A stretch of 64,000 bases of DNA, taken from assembly GCA_030704615.1 (NCBI GenBank), contig CM060731.1, forward strand, positions 79,526,756 through 79,590,755, given 5' to 3'. Every line of letters begins with the position of its first letter. Position 1 is the first letter of the stretch. Made by a program: the position numbers and the translations under genes. Source of the DNA: Takakia lepidozioides. Taxonomy: Eukaryota; Streptophyta; Takakiopsida; Takakiales; Takakiaceae. Of this stretch, positions 49,885 through 61,374 are shown piece after piece. The notes beneath the pieces are model-generated. The model made no database searches, had not been told where the DNA came from, and saw only the letters and a list, made by a program, of their open reading frames with translations.

Positions 49885-50190
49885 TTGGAGAAGAGACGAG
49901 CAGTGAGTAGGAGGGTCCGCAGTCTGGTTGCAGAAAGCAGGGAAGACACGGAGCAGGGAGGAAGCTGGAGGGTACCTGGTCTTACTATCCCGCAAACGGA
50001 AGTCAAAGTGCGGAAGAGACAAGCAGGGAGCTGGAGTGGCCCTGGTCTTATCCGGCAAAGGAAGTCAAAATGGGGAACAGACAAGCAGGGAGCTGGAGGG
50101 TCCCTGATCTAAGGACTTGTCGGGCAAGAGAACTGAAAGTGGGGAAGACACAAGCTGGGAATTGGAGGATCCGTCTGATCGTGCAAGTGG
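49885..50190. repeat. Minisatellite of ~60-72 bp units
   Basis: About five diverged units share GACAAGCAGGGAGCTGGAGG and a following GGCAAAGGAAGTCAAA. Units start near 49890, 49941, 50013, 50074 and 50143. Confidence 0.75.
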
Positions 50191-50949
50191 GCCCGCAACC
50201 AGCTGAGGTAATTCTGTAGTAAGATTTTTTGTATTGGGGAGGGTGCCAAGGAAACAGGGCCAGCCCACTGAGCTATCATCGGCACTCTTGGAAATTGGAA
50301 GAATATATGTATAAAATGATACCCTAGGGGCCATGATGAACTTGGCTCATATGGACGCTAAGACCTTTAAAAATGGGCTGTCTTTGTCCTGTTGGTGGAC
50401 CCGTTGTGATGGGGCAGATTCTCTGGAGCTTAGGTTTATCCTTAATAATTGATGATTGTCACACATCCACAGATCTAAGGTTTGGAAGTAGATGCTCTTT
50501 CTTTTCTCGGGAAGACGGTGTGTATTATTGGTGTAGATGTGTTAAAGTGAATGAAATGGATGAGTAAGCATATTTTTTCCAGGAATCCTCCACATGTGAT
50601 TCCTATCTCTCCAGTAAAACATTCTCTCCTCTGAATTACACCCCTTGACAGCTAAACTTAGAGGCAGTAGCATCTAGAGCACGACAAAAAAATTAGCATA
50701 ACAGCTTGAAGGCTACAGCTGAAGAAAGTAGTAAGGGAGAAGATGACCAAAGTGGTCAAGATAACTAGTACCCAAATGGGGCACCATTGTATTACCTAGT
50801 AATTGAAACCGAAGCATTTAAGTGTAATTAGGGCTCCAATCACTCTTAAAGTTTTATTTTATTTTATCTTAAAAATGAAAACACATAATTATATGATATT
50901 ATATTATATTATTATATTAATAATTTTTAGGTGATGGAAGCCTGAATTT
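50191..50949. other. Gap, nothing recognised
   Basis: AT-rich sequence with short frames only. Confidence 0.4.
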
Positions 50950-51690
50950 TTATAGCAGCGGGACAAAAGGCCCCAGGAGTGCACAGAGGAAAAAATAACC
51001 TCGAAATTGGGTGCCATAGAAGGCAATGCTTCGGAACCAAAGTCTTGAGAAAAGCAGAGTACTAGCAAGAGATCGGGAACACAAGCAGGAAGTGAAAAGA
51101 GATTCAGTTTCTGCAAGGCACAGAGACCCAGTAGCTACCACGTTTCCTCTTGTATGGTTCATAAGAAAGTTGAGTTGTAGAGAATAATTTAAAAGCAGAA
51201 TGGAATGACAAGGTACATCCAAATTTTTCCAAGGGCCAAAGAAAGACAAGACACTGCTCCACACTCTGAAAGCCAGGTGACAGACAGTCAAACAATGTTC
51301 AATTGTTTCTTGAGCCTGTAGATGACAACAGCTGCTGTTCCAGTGGCATCATAGAAGTGATCCCGAACTAGCAGAATTATGATGACAAGTTTCCACAAGA
51401 AACCACGATGCGATGCACGATCTTTTCTCCAAACGTCCCCCCAAATCTTTGTCCAGGAAGATGGACAATCAGCAAGGTGGATCCATTTCCTAGACCATTT
51501 AGCGTTCATAATGATTGCTGGCTTGAGCATAGGCTTCAGCATAGAACAACCCATTTTGACCGAGTATGGGAAGAAAGGGCTGTGTTTCTTATCTCTCCAA
51601 ATCCATTCCCCGGGATCAAACTGAAGGAGTGAGATTGGAGCTATAAGGAACCATTGAAGGAAAAGGTTCAAGTTACATAATTATAGCGAG
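50950..51690 (-). mobile_element. LINE ORF2 C-terminal remnant, decayed
   Basis: The minus-strand frame 51671-51288 reads MNAKWSRKWIHLADCPSSW, then IWGDVWRKDRASHRGFLWKL, the tryptophan-rich segment before the RT zinc domain in plant LINEs. In a shifted frame QETIEHCLTVCHLAFRVW follows (51330-51275), the E-IEH-L--C----VW ending of that domain. The frame then decays. It is a different LINE family from the one at the window start. Confidence 0.65.
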
Positions 51691-53093
51691 AGGATTAACA
51701 ACTAACCTCGCCATAAGACACCAGCACATTGCTCATTGGACCTGGAAGGAGGAGAAGATTATCATACCATTATTAAGACAAAACCGTAATATATGACAAT
51801 TATCGAACACAGTGAGAGGAAAGAAGTTCCCGAGAGAAAGTGAAAGCAAAAATAAAACAAGAAAAATTGTAATAAAATGAAGATATTGTACTTAAGTCAA
51901 TTCTGTATCGACTCCCACCTACTACTACTTAACGTTGAAAATGGCAATAGATCATAGGGAGCCGGAAGGCAAGATGAACCAATGTCAGCTACTTTCCCCT
52001 TGACACAAGATAAACTTTTGGCGTTCTTCTCTCTATGAGCTTTCTCACTCGCACATACAATATGTTTTGACTGAACTCGCAGTTGGAAGGTCTTTTGAAG
52101 CTTCATTTTGATTTTCGTGATCTCCGTGCTCTCCTAACAGCCGTTACTCACAGAAGTCACCGAAAGTCGTTCCACCTTTTCATCAAGTGTAGCAGTTTAT
52201 CCCGGGATGTTGAAGATAGTTGTGGCTTGATTTCAATCAAGAGGATGATTTGCATCAACATGGTCCTCTATTGAAGGTTGAAAGTCAAGCATTGAACAAC
52301 TTTTTTATTTCTGTAAGTGTATGTTTTGTTGTGGCTTGAGCAAATTGGAACTGTTACTCCAAATTGATGAGGAGCGGAATCCTCCGGTCTGGGCCGTTAT
52401 TATGGTGCAACAAAGGGGGACCAACAAAGGGGGACCGGAGGGTGTGAGGGCCATGTGAAAGAGTTGTCATAGGTGCACTTGGCTCATGTGAGTAACAGTG
52501 TTTTGAGTTCCAATTGTTTTATCTTCAGACCACCACAATTCCCACATGGAGTAATATCATTGTCTTGAGGTTGGCCCTCAATCAAGGGCCTGCCCCCTGC
52601 CCTCGACAATATTTCAAAACTTGTTCAGGATTTTGTGCTAGCCGAACTCTGTTGTCCAATTCCTTATTTATGTTTCTAAAATTCTCGAGCTCTTGTTGCA
52701 TTTCGTATTGACGCTTATCCAACGAGTTGAATGCAATCGTGGGAGCCTTGCCGGTAGGGAGCCGGGGATGGCCATACCCGCAACGTTCCGGAGGGGGCGC
52801 GTGCTGTCAAATCCCCCCCCCCCCACTCCCCTCTCACCTGTATTCTAGGACAAAGGATTAAAAAATCAAAGGCTTGGCAAGAGGCGGGTGGTAGTGTGGT
52901 GGCTAAGTGATAAGCAGTACAGTGATAAGGTTCAAATAGTCGCACTCAAATGTATTGCACATGCGACTAATCATTGTACTTTTTCATCTCCAGAATAATT
53001 CTAAGTCCAAGATCCTCGCTCCGTCCCCTCTTCCTAGTGTCCTCCTAGTGTCCGCTGTCCGCTGCTCTGTACCCTCCTTGTTCCCAGGCCCGC
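51691..53093. other. Gap, nothing recognised
   Basis: No domain is visible. A C-run at 52810-52823 and a weak tRNA-like stretch near 52890-52950 are the only oddities. Confidence 0.4.
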
Positions 53094-53275
53094 TCCCCTA
53101 TCCCTGTCCTCGCTCCTCTGTTCCCGGTCCCCGCTCCCCTCCTCGCCATATGGAACGCAGCTCGCTCCCCTGTTCCCGGTCCCCGCTCCCCTCCTCGTCC
53201 TATGGAATGCGCTTGCTCCCGTGTTCCTAGTCCCCACTCCCCTCCTTCTAGTCCTCGCTCCCCTGTCCCAATGAG
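53094..53275. repeat. C/T-rich minisatellite (~50-60 bp units)
   Basis: Units of CGCTCCCCTGTTCCCGGTCC followed by CCGCTCCCCTCCTCG and TATGGAACGC repeat about three times with drift. Confidence 0.7.
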
Positions 53276-55218
53276 GAGGAGGGATCGAGGAGAAGGAACA
53301 TGGGAGCAAAATTGGAGAATATTTGGAAACATGGTCCTAAAGGTGGGGAGCATGAGGAGGGTGTGGAGAGCTCCCCACCTTCCCAATGGGGATGAGATTT
53401 TGACTGGTAGTCTGCTGGAGCCTCTCGAGGCTCCGGCCAGTGGGCCCACCTGGCCACCACCTCACACTTGGGTGAGCGTAGTCCTCGCCTTTCGTATTTG
53501 AGGTTTTTCACTGCAGTGGACCAATTGCTGGGGATGTCTTTCTCGTCTTCAACTATGAGCTCAATTTCCAGCCATAGCTTATCACTGGCTGCCGGGTTGA
53601 TCCCTGAGCTAACAAAGAGCTTCAATCTTCTCACCTCTGCCTTCAACTGCCATGTTTTGTAGATTGTGACGGGACCTAACACCAATTCTGGTAGCTGCAG
53701 CACAGCCCATGTTTTAGTCAGACCCAAAAGTCCCTTTCTTGGTGATTGATAGCTGAGGGAAGCTATAGTTGATAGAACTAGGAGGACCGAAGTTGAAGGA
53801 GACGAAATGTGAGTTGCTCATTGACAATCCACAGTGGTCTCAAAGCTGTGTCAAGAAGAAGTGGTGGGTGGGCAGCTGGTTGATGAGATGAGAAGTAGCA
53901 ATGTTCCCCTTTAGAGATCAGATATAGGGAGTACCAGCCGCCCTCTTTTTGCCTCAGCCTGTGGTGGCAATCCCTGACCCCTCCACTTCCTCTTCTTCAT
54001 CTGCTGCTGCTCCTGCTATTTCTATTTCCCAGCCTTCAATGCTACAATTCCTCGCACTTGAACGAGTGCTTTAGTCCGTCTCTACCATAGTCCATACAAT
54101 TGTGGAGCTAGTGCTTTTTGAAGGATTGGGTCTTGTTAAGGTTGAGGAGTCACCGGGTCTTTCGTCGGAGTGCCCAGACAGCGACTGCATGCTTCCTTTT
54201 CAGCAACAAAAAGACCCATTAGTACCAGCAGGCCCAGCTCGCCCCACATCACAAAGACCTTCCCATGCAGGTCATGAATTTGTGGAAGGACTCACCTCAG
54301 ATTGGAGGTGAATACCAAACATCTTTCATCCACAGCCATTTTCTAGTGTCATGCTCTTACAAACACAATGGCTGCTTACTGTGTAGGACAGACAGTAGCA
54401 ATCCCCTTGTCCTCCAGTAAACCGGATCTCGTTGCATAAGGCACTGGTATCGTGAACAGAAAGCGTAGTCAAGTAGCGGTGAATTCTTAGTTCATGCAGC
54501 TGATCTGATTTCCGAGCATCGATCCACGATTTGGTCATGCCAGTAAGCCCCTACAACATTGGCTTCATATCTCGCAGGGGAAACAATTATGGATGCCACA
54601 CAGGCCATCCAGAGTGGGCACTCAGTCCATCGCAAGTTTTGGTCCAATACCTGATCAAAGGGTTGCACATGAGCAGCTTGCATGCTCGTCAATCTCCAAA
54701 GCCATGCAGCAGAGATGCCCGTCAGCTCCTACCAGCTCCTGGTTCTGCTGGAAGAGAAGTGAGGGGTGGTTTTTCGCTTATCCACAAGCACCCTCAAAGC
54801 AGGGCAGGTTGACGGTGGCCCTTTCATCAAAGGCGAAAGACGTGAAGTGAAGAAACAATGACAAGCTGTGCGAACCGCTCGGCTTGCGACTGTTTCTTCA
54901 CCTCACATCTTTCCTCTTTTAACTGGATGTTCCACAAGCGCTCGAGAGGGAAAAGGCAATATGTTGATGTCTCGGACTGGGAGCAAATGCAGGAGGAGAG
55001 TTGAAGAGCTCCAAAATGCCTCGACTTGCCTAGGAGCCTTCTTTCTTCACATGCACACAAGGAGAACCTAGCTGCCTTAATACATTTGTAAAACATACAC
55101 GTCCCAATTTTCCTGGGCAGCAGCTAGAGAAATCCCACTCAAACCGGTACCTTCGATGTTAGTCCTTGTGTAAAAAATTACTGGTCCTTTCATCTGACAC
55201 ACGTACCTATAACTGATA
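53276..55218. other. Interval 3' of the intact PPR gene
   Basis: A minus-strand frame at 53727-53248 (159 codons) starts MGLTKTWAVLQLPELVLGP and has an evenly mixed composition over its first 110 codons before entering the minisatellite. I do not recognise it and there is no partner exon, so I leave it uncalled. The remainder shows nothing. Confidence 0.35.
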
Positions 55219-57726
55219 TCACCAGTAATCCCCACAAGAACAAACACCATCTTGGAAGTGATGAAAGCGGTTGGCATCCCGGACAACAACTGCTCGTCCA
55301 ACAATCTTCGAAATGAACTTGGTGGCTGTGTGGCAGTCACCGCACACACGGAGGTTCTTGATGATGCGGATTTGTGTCCCAGGGGACGTGTTTATGAGCC
55401 CAAAAGCAATGGCCAGCTTTTCACTGTGGTGGCAAAGAGACAGCTCCCTTTGTTCCTCCTCCAAATCATGCAGTACAAAACGTGTGTCAGGCACGTACCC
55501 TGCATCCTTCATCTTCACAAACAATCTCCCCAGCTCAGCATGGATTTCCTCAATCTGTGGATGCAATTTGTCTTCTACAAGGAACGTGTGCACACGATTG
55601 TCCACCTCAATGCAGCTGAATCCTGCCTCCTTCCTGATACCTCTTTCCTCCATAATTTCTCTCACCTTTGCTTTATCCTCCCACCTGCCAGCTGCCGCAT
55701 AGATGTTTGATAAGAGAACATAAGCTGCAGGGTGCTGTGGATCCAGCTTGAGAATGCATTTTGCAGCACGCTCGGCTAGCTCTACATTGCCATGATTTCT
55801 GCAAGCACCAAGCAATGCCCGCCACAGCAAAGCATCTGCTTGAATTGTCATTTTTTCAATGAAGTCCTCTGCCTCATCTAATCGTCCAGCACGCCCAAGA
55901 AGATCCACCATGCAGCCAAAATGCTCCACTGTAGCTTTGAGGCTACGATCTTGACACATGCAATAAAAGTAGTGACAGCCTTCATCCACTAGGCCTGCAT
56001 GGCTACATGCAGACAGAAGTGATATGTAAGTGCTACCGTTAGGCTTCAGGCCCTCCTGTCGCATTTGGTCAAAATGATGCAGGGCCTCCCTAGCACACCC
56101 ATGCTGGGCACATCCTGCGATTAAGGCATTCCATGAAACCACATCTCGCTTAGCCATATGCTCAAACACTTCATGTGCATTCTTCATGCTCCCACATTTG
56201 GCATACATGTCTACAAGAGCAGTCTCCAAAACAATCTCTGATGGAATAAAAGCTTTGATGATATCAGCATGAACCTCTTTGCCCCTTTCAAGCATTCCTA
56301 GACTGGCACACGCATTGAGAATGCAAGTGAATGTAAACCTATCTGACACCACAGCTTCCTGTTGCATTTGCTCATAGATCTTCAAAGCTTCTCTACCACA
56401 CCCATGCTGAGCATATCCTGCCATCATGGCATTCCATGAGACCACATCTCGTTTGGGCATTTTGTCAAACACATCACGCGCATCCTTCATGCTCCCGCAT
56501 TTGGCATACATATCAACAAGGGTATTCCCCAAATTAGTATAAGGTGCAATTCCAGCTTTAATTAGGAGAGCATGGACCTCTTTGCCCTTATCCAGATCTC
56601 CTAGGCTGGCACACGCATTGAGAACGCAGATGTATGTCACCCTGTCGGGAGTCGTCCCTTTTCGTTGCATTAGCTCAAAGATCTTCAAAGCCTCTATACC
56701 ACACTTGTGCTGAGCATACCCAGAAATCAGGGAGTTCCACGAGACGACATCTCGTTTATACATATTTTCAAACACTAGGCGCGCATGCTTCATGCTCCCA
56801 CATTTGGAATACATGTCAACAAGGGCAGTGTCTAAGTATACATCTGACCCACTGATTCCAGCTTTGATAATATCGGCATGGACCTCTTTGCCCTTTTCCA
56901 GGGCTCCCAGGCTGGCACAAGCCTGCAGAATGCAGATGAATGTGACCCTGTCAGGCATCACTCCTTCTTGTTGCATTTGTTCATAGATCTCCAAAGCCTT
57001 TCGGCCACACCCATGCTTAACATACCCTGTAAGCACTGCATTCCATGTGATCACATTCCGTTTCACCATACTGTCGAACACCTGACACGCATCCTTCATG
57101 CTCCCGCATTTGGCATACATGTCAACAAGGCTATTCTCCAAATTTATGTATGACGCATGTCCAGCTTTGATGATTTTAGCATGGACCTCTTTGCCCTTTT
57201 CCAGGAGAGCTAGGCTGGCACAAGCACTGAGAACGCAGATGAAAGTGACCCTGTCGGGCCCGACCCCTGCCCGTTCCATTTGTTCAAATATCTTCAAAAC
57301 CTCCTCAGCACGACCCTGCTTGGCATATCCTGCCATCATCATAGTGCATGTAAGCGAATCTTTTTCAGGCATTGTATCAAATACTTGGCGTGCATGCACC
57401 ACACTTCCACACTTCGCATACATGTTGACAAGGGTGTTCAGCAGAAAACCATTTGGCTTGAATCCACTTTGGAGAATGTGGGCATGCACCTGCTTTCCCT
57501 GTGCCAGATCTTTCCTGCGGATGCACCCTCGCAAGAGGCAGACATAGATACTGTAGTCTGCCTGAATGCTTGTTTCATTCAATATGTCAAGTACTTGTTT
57601 CAGCCGGCCAGCCTTGCATAGTGCCATCACCTCCTCACTAGTGCTGGAACTGCTAACCATGCTGCCCGTCTCATGTCCACCAAATATTTGATTCGACGCT
57701 GCCATCCTACATGCAATCATCTGCAT
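55219..57726 (-). CDS. DYW-type PPR protein, intact and intronless
   Basis: The frame is open from 57762, but its first codon there is TTG and an in-frame TGA lies 12 bases upstream, so the first usable ATG is at 57726 (MQMIACRMAASNQ), giving 835 residues. A tandem series of PLS-type PPR motifs (about residues 40-600, with recurring VDMYAKCGSMKDA and KRDVVSWNA) is followed by E/E+ (YVLLSNIYAAAGRWED, AGYVPDTRFVLHD). A complete DYW domain follows with the deaminase signature HSE ([12 protein letters not shown]), CGDCH, and the ending CSCGDYW. Such proteins act in mitochondria or plastids as site-specific C-to-U RNA-editing factors, the PPR tract reading the RNA and DYW acting as deaminase. The target site is unknown. 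The N-terminus is not a clear transit peptide. Decayed relatives lie at 3-23 kb. Confidence 0.93.
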   Translation of the reverse strand: MQMIACRMAASNQIFGGHETGSMVSSSSTSEEVMALCKAGRLKQVLDILNETSIQADYSIYVCLLRGCIRRKDLAQGKQVHAHILQSGFKPNGFLLNTLVNMYAKCGSVVHARQVFDTMPEKDSLTCTMMMAGYAKQGRAEEVLKIFEQMERAGVGPDRVTFICVLSACASLALLEKGKEVHAKIIKAGHASYINLENSLVDMYAKCGSMKDACQVFDSMVKRNVITWNAVLTGYVKHGCGRKALEIYEQMQQEGVMPDRVTFICILQACASLGALEKGKEVHADIIKAGISGSDVYLDTALVDMYSKCGSMKHARLVFENMYKRDVVSWNSLISGYAQHKCGIEALKIFELMQRKGTTPDRVTYICVLNACASLGDLDKGKEVHALLIKAGIAPYTNLGNTLVDMYAKCGSMKDARDVFDKMPKRDVVSWNAMMAGYAQHGCGREALKIYEQMQQEAVVSDRFTFTCILNACASLGMLERGKEVHADIIKAFIPSEIVLETALVDMYAKCGSMKNAHEVFEHMAKRDVVSWNALIAGCAQHGCAREALHHFDQMRQEGLKPNGSTYISLLSACSHAGLVDEGCHYFYCMCQDRSLKATVEHFGCMVDLLGRAGRLDEAEDFIEKMTIQADALLWRALLGACRNHGNVELAERAAKCILKLDPQHPAAYVLLSNIYAAAGRWEDKAKVREIMEERGIRKEAGFSCIEVDNRVHTFLVEDKLHPQIEEIHAELGRLFVKMKDAGYVPDTRFVLHDLEEEQRELSLCHHSEKLAIAFGLINTSPGTQIRIIKNLRVCGDCHTATKFISKIVGRAVVVRDANRFHHFQDGVCSCGDYW

Positions 57727-57778
57727 CTGCTTTGAGAACGAGTAGTACCAATTTGTGTTCAAAACCTTCGATCATCAT
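57707..57778 (-). promoter_or_regulatory. Overlapping upstream ORF of the PPR gene
   Basis: ATG at 57778 opens a 23-codon frame (MMIEGFEHKLVLLVLKADAD...) ending at 57707, out of frame with and overlapping the main ATG at 57726. If transcribed, scanning ribosomes would meet it first. Confidence 0.35.
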
Positions 57779-58622
57779 ACAAACAACAACAGGTTGAAGC
57801 ATCATCAACAACAATGCCCATTGTGTTCTCAGCTTGGAGCTCCATGATGTACATCGACACCGTGAACGCTCAAGAAAACGGCGTTTTCCAATCCTTGTCT
57901 TCTCGTTTCTGCGTTTTTTAAGCCTTTGTTAAGCCTGCTTACACCTAAAAACCCGTTTTCCGTTCGCGGTGACTAGTGGGCTTCACGTCTTTGAGCCCAC
58001 GGCTCGAGGCGAGTAGACGTGAAGCCCCACCACAAAAGCCCTTACCTCCCCTGGATACAAGGATGATAGACTCACCAAAGCTGATTGAAATTGCCCATGT
58101 CAAGCTTGCCGCGCACACAACAGACTTTTCCTCTCTAAGCCACCATCTCTTTCCACAGCTGCAGATTCTCCTTACGCTTTGGCTCTGGCACCTAGATTCA
58201 ATGGGGTCAAAGCAGGTCTGCAAGTATGCTTTCCACAAACTCGTCCTTCTCCTTTGAAGGATTGGTGTCATTGAATCGAGCGGTGTGGCGTCCCTTGTAT
58301 GTACTTCTGGGCAACACCCTGGTTCAAGAGTGCAGGTCTGGGATGGCCAATGTGCAAGTATCCAGGGAAATCGTGTGCACACTGTGCCCATTTCTGCATC
58401 AGACAGGTCAACCTCCAAGGAGACTGTGCAGTGAAATGACTGAAACCTGAAACACAGTGAGTCCTGTTTATTTCAGCAGATCCCCAGTTTCTATGCTGTT
58501 AAGAAAGGCACGTATGTGGGATTATTTAGCAGTTCTGTGTTCTTGCCTGAGAAATCCTTGCCTAAATGATCATAATTAAATGAAGAAGAAACACAAGTGA
58601 TTCTAGACTGTAGCCAACTTAC
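57779..58622. other. Upstream flank of the PPR gene
   Basis: About 850 bases with no recognised domain. A 157-codon minus-strand frame (58418-57945) lacks family resemblance. The region should hold the PPR promoter. Confidence 0.4.
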
Positions 58623-58732
58623 CCATTCGACAAGACCCCATTCAGACGATGAATGTTGAGAGGCTCACGCCCCCAAATGATTTCCAGAAGTACGATCCCA
58701 AAGCTAAAGACGTCACCCTTTTCAGTTAGAAG
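58623..58732 (-). pseudogene. Receptor-like kinase exon fragment (subdomain IX)
   Basis: Between an acceptor (CGCAG) and a donor (GTAAG) the minus strand reads [19 protein letters not shown], then WGREPLNIH. The core, with D-F-FG-VLLE, is kinase subdomain IX of leucine-rich/malectin receptor-like kinases. The exon end reads WGLVEW only in another frame, so a small indel has shifted it. No other kinase exon is visible on either side. Confidence 0.75.
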
Positions 58733-59196
58733 CTGCGTAGAGTAGTACCAGCCATAGAAGACAGGAGAGAGGGGTTGTGAGTCAAAAAGGTTTTATTTTT
58801 CATGAACACAGGAAGAAAGGGGGTGAGGGAGGGGAGGGAGCACCAGGTCTGACAATAAGGTGCTCCTCTGCACTGCACTTGGTGTGTGTCAGCCATGCCA
58901 GGGGTCACCACTGTTTGGCTTCCCAAAGTTGTGATCAAGGTCTTCATTTTCCAGGGGTTCATCTGGCTTGTTTTGCCCTTCCCTTGCCACAGAGTGACAG
59001 ATAGAAAGAACAAGAAAGCCATTCCCTCCATGGGAGGCACAAAGGGCCTAGGGGACATAAGCTAGAAAAAGTATCGGCTTTCTGGTCTGCTTGACTACAA
59101 ACTTATCTTTACCTCAGCAGTCACACATGCACTGCTTTATGACAAAATCTGGCAGTCATCCTAAGTGTGTTGTTCTTTCTTGGGACATTTTTGTTT
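58733..59196. other. Gap, nothing recognised
   Basis: No domain or repeat recognised. Confidence 0.35.
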
Positions 59197-59256
59197 TTTA
59201 AATTAAGGGAAATACCCGGGAGCGATCGCTCACAAATGTGGTGTGAGGAGAAAACA
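59197..59256 (-). mobile_element. SINE 3' tail fragment
   Basis: The minus strand reads TTGTGAGCGATCGCTCCCGG, then GTATTTCCCTT and an A/T tail, the same 3' end as in the SINEs at 2341 and 59475. Confidence 0.6.
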
Positions 59257-59261
59257 AACCA

Positions 59262-59475
59262 ACAGTCAGTAGCTCAGATGGTTAAGTGCACTAAGTGCCA
59301 CCCAGATGATTCTGGGGTCAAATCTTGCTACTGACGGGTGTGGTATGGTTCCTGGGCATTGTCCCACTCATTCGCCTCCATGGCGCATATATGAAAGAGG
59401 TTATTTTCTCCTCTCACTACTAAGGGGCCTGATTTGTGAGCTGTCGCTCCCAGGTGTTTCCCTTTAAAAAAAAGA
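59262..59475 (+). mobile_element. tRNA-derived SINE, full length
   Basis: Head: A-box-like CAGTAGCTCAGATGGTTAAG and B-box-like GGGGTCAAATCTTGC. Tail: GAGCTGTCGCTCCCAGGTG, then TTTCCCTTTAAAAAAAAG. It interrupts the minus-strand fragment just to its left. Confidence 0.75.
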
Positions 59476-59477
59476 AA

Positions 59478-59642
59478 AAAACAACCTCTTTCATAGTAAC
59501 CTCGCCGAGCGCAAGGCTCTAGGGACACCGCCCAAGGGAAGGGGAGAAGAATATGCCACACCCAACAAGGTAGCAGGATTTGAGCCCATAATCACCTGGG
59601 TGGCACTCAGTGCTCTATCCAACTGAGCTACCGGCTGGTGGT
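59478..59642 (-). mobile_element. tRNA-derived SINE, tail-to-tail with the previous one
   Basis: Minus-strand head CCGGTAGCTCAGTTGGATAG and GGGCTCAAATCCTGC are very close to tRNA A and B boxes. The body differs from its neighbour but ends in the shared ATGAAAGAGGTT. The two SINEs face each other tail to tail. Confidence 0.75.
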
Positions 59643-60056
59643 GACATTTTCATTTCAGAAATTTGACAAGCTCCAAGTCCAACGTTTTTTTTATTGGCGA
59701 TTTTTCGCCATTTGGCCACCTGAAAATCCCCTTGGCGAATGAAACAAAGGGAAAAAGACGTCCAAATAAGGCAGTTTTCCCCAAAAACTAGGGGTCTCAA
59801 AAGGTCCTCGCCCGTGGACCCCAGGGGTAGCACAGATGTCGACACGGTGGCCCCATGCAGGATGATATGACTGGCCAGATGAGGAGTGGGCTTTAGGGTT
59901 GTGGGGCCTCCTCCATTTCCCATGGAGATGCTAGCCCCTGTCTTGCCAGAACTATACACCTCATTTGTACCAATTAGGCCCCAGCCGCACTAGTTGCTAG
60001 CTAACCACAAGTAGCCGTGGCTACAAGGCTGCCGCACATACTGGCTAACTTTAGCC
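59643..60056. other. Gap, nothing recognised
   Basis: No gene. A minus-strand frame (59959-59615) runs into the SINE and is not meaningful. Confidence 0.35.
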
Positions 60057-60260
60057 CGGGCTAAGCAATGTTAACGTCGAGGATGCCCACAAAATCGTCC
60101 CGCTGCCTGTCTACCTGCCCGGTCGCTGCGCTCCACACTCAGAAGCGCGTACAGACGCCGGGCTAAGCGATGTTAACGTTGATGATGCCCGCAAAATCGT
60201 CCCGCTGCCTGTCTACCTGCCCGCTCGTTGCGCTCCACGCTCAGAAGCGCGTACAGACGC
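60057..60260. repeat. 102-bp tandem duplication
   Basis: Two head-to-tail copies (60057-60158 and 60159-60260) start CGGGCTAAGC and end CGCGTACAGACGC, differing at only a few bases. GC-rich, noncoding. Confidence 0.9.
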
Positions 60261-61374
60261 CATAGCTGCGAGCTCGATCGTTGTGACTGACTTGTGATGA
60301 TCTCCGAAACAGATGTCTTTGGATAGTCCAAGCTCTCTCCAATCCAGGAGCCACTCGCACACATTTACCTCCAATCACTCCACCTTGCTTTTTGGGTTCA
60401 ACTCTGCATTTTGGGTTTTGTTGCTTGGATCATTGGGGTAAAGCTACCCTATCAAAGGTGGATTTCTTGTGCAATTCCTTCTTGCTAACCTGATTTTGCA
60501 AATGATTATCGCAGTTTGTGATTATCGAAGCTCTTTTATCTGACCTCAATTTTACTGCAGACCTGAGTAGCAAAGAGTGAGGCTGCTAAGACCATATATC
60601 TGCCAGTATAAGAATTGTCATAAGGAAGTAGAGCCATTTCTTATCTAATTCTCAGATATGCATGCACGTCTTCCCATAGAGTTAAAAGCTCATGCAAGCT
60701 GCTAGTGGAAGTTGAGTGCTGCTCCAAATATGATATCAAACTTGTAGATTATTGAAATCAGGAGTTTCCTGTTGTTGGTGGCTTCGAAACATATAGCCAC
60801 TACCTTGGGTAGTGCAGTCAATTTTTCAATTATTCCAAATAAAACTGTGGATTGGGAGCAAGTAACTCCATAGAGCAGACACTGCAGCTGCCACCCATTG
60901 CCTTTGAACACTGTACTATAGAAAATTATCGACAATGATAGACTTGCACGAGTCAGGAATGTCACAAGGAACTTGCAATATCTGATTCGGATCAAGGAAA
61001 CTACATAAAAGTTGAACTCACACTTCTTGCATAGAATGAAAGATGAAAGTCTAACACAAGATCAAAGACTATATACCTAGCTTCCATACCTTAGCATGAG
61101 TAAAGGCAGAAACAAAAAATGAGTACTGTTCAACGATCGTGCTTGGCTATGAGTAATAGTAACACATACTGGTGTGCCCAGTAAGTGGCGAGTCCGGTAA
61201 GCGGCGGAGCTTGGAAGTGGATCCTGGCTTTTCTAGATCATGAGTATACTCTACGAGTAGAGTACCAAATACTCTGCAGTTGTACTTTCTATATTTCTAC
61301 ACTCCCACTCAGTGAGCATTCTCTTGCAGATAATGCGATCTGGCCGATTTGACTAGATATCTGACCCTCCCACT
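60261..61374. other. Gap left of the LTR fragment
   Basis: No gene is recognised. GACCCTCCCACT at 61362-61373 recurs at 62113-62124 on the other side of the LTR fragment. Confidence 0.35.

Noticed and set aside
49885..50190. A CRISPR array
   Set aside because: Repeats are long, diverged and of uneven spacing without unique spacers; the window is plant nuclear DNA.
53248..53727. A 159-codon minus-strand frame with even composition
   Set aside because: It runs into a minisatellite, has no partner exon and no recognised domain; kept only as a remark.
58190..58420. Further exons of the receptor-like kinase 3' of the fragment at 58.6 kb
   Set aside because: No subdomain XI signature in any frame; stops interrupt the only suggestive stretch.
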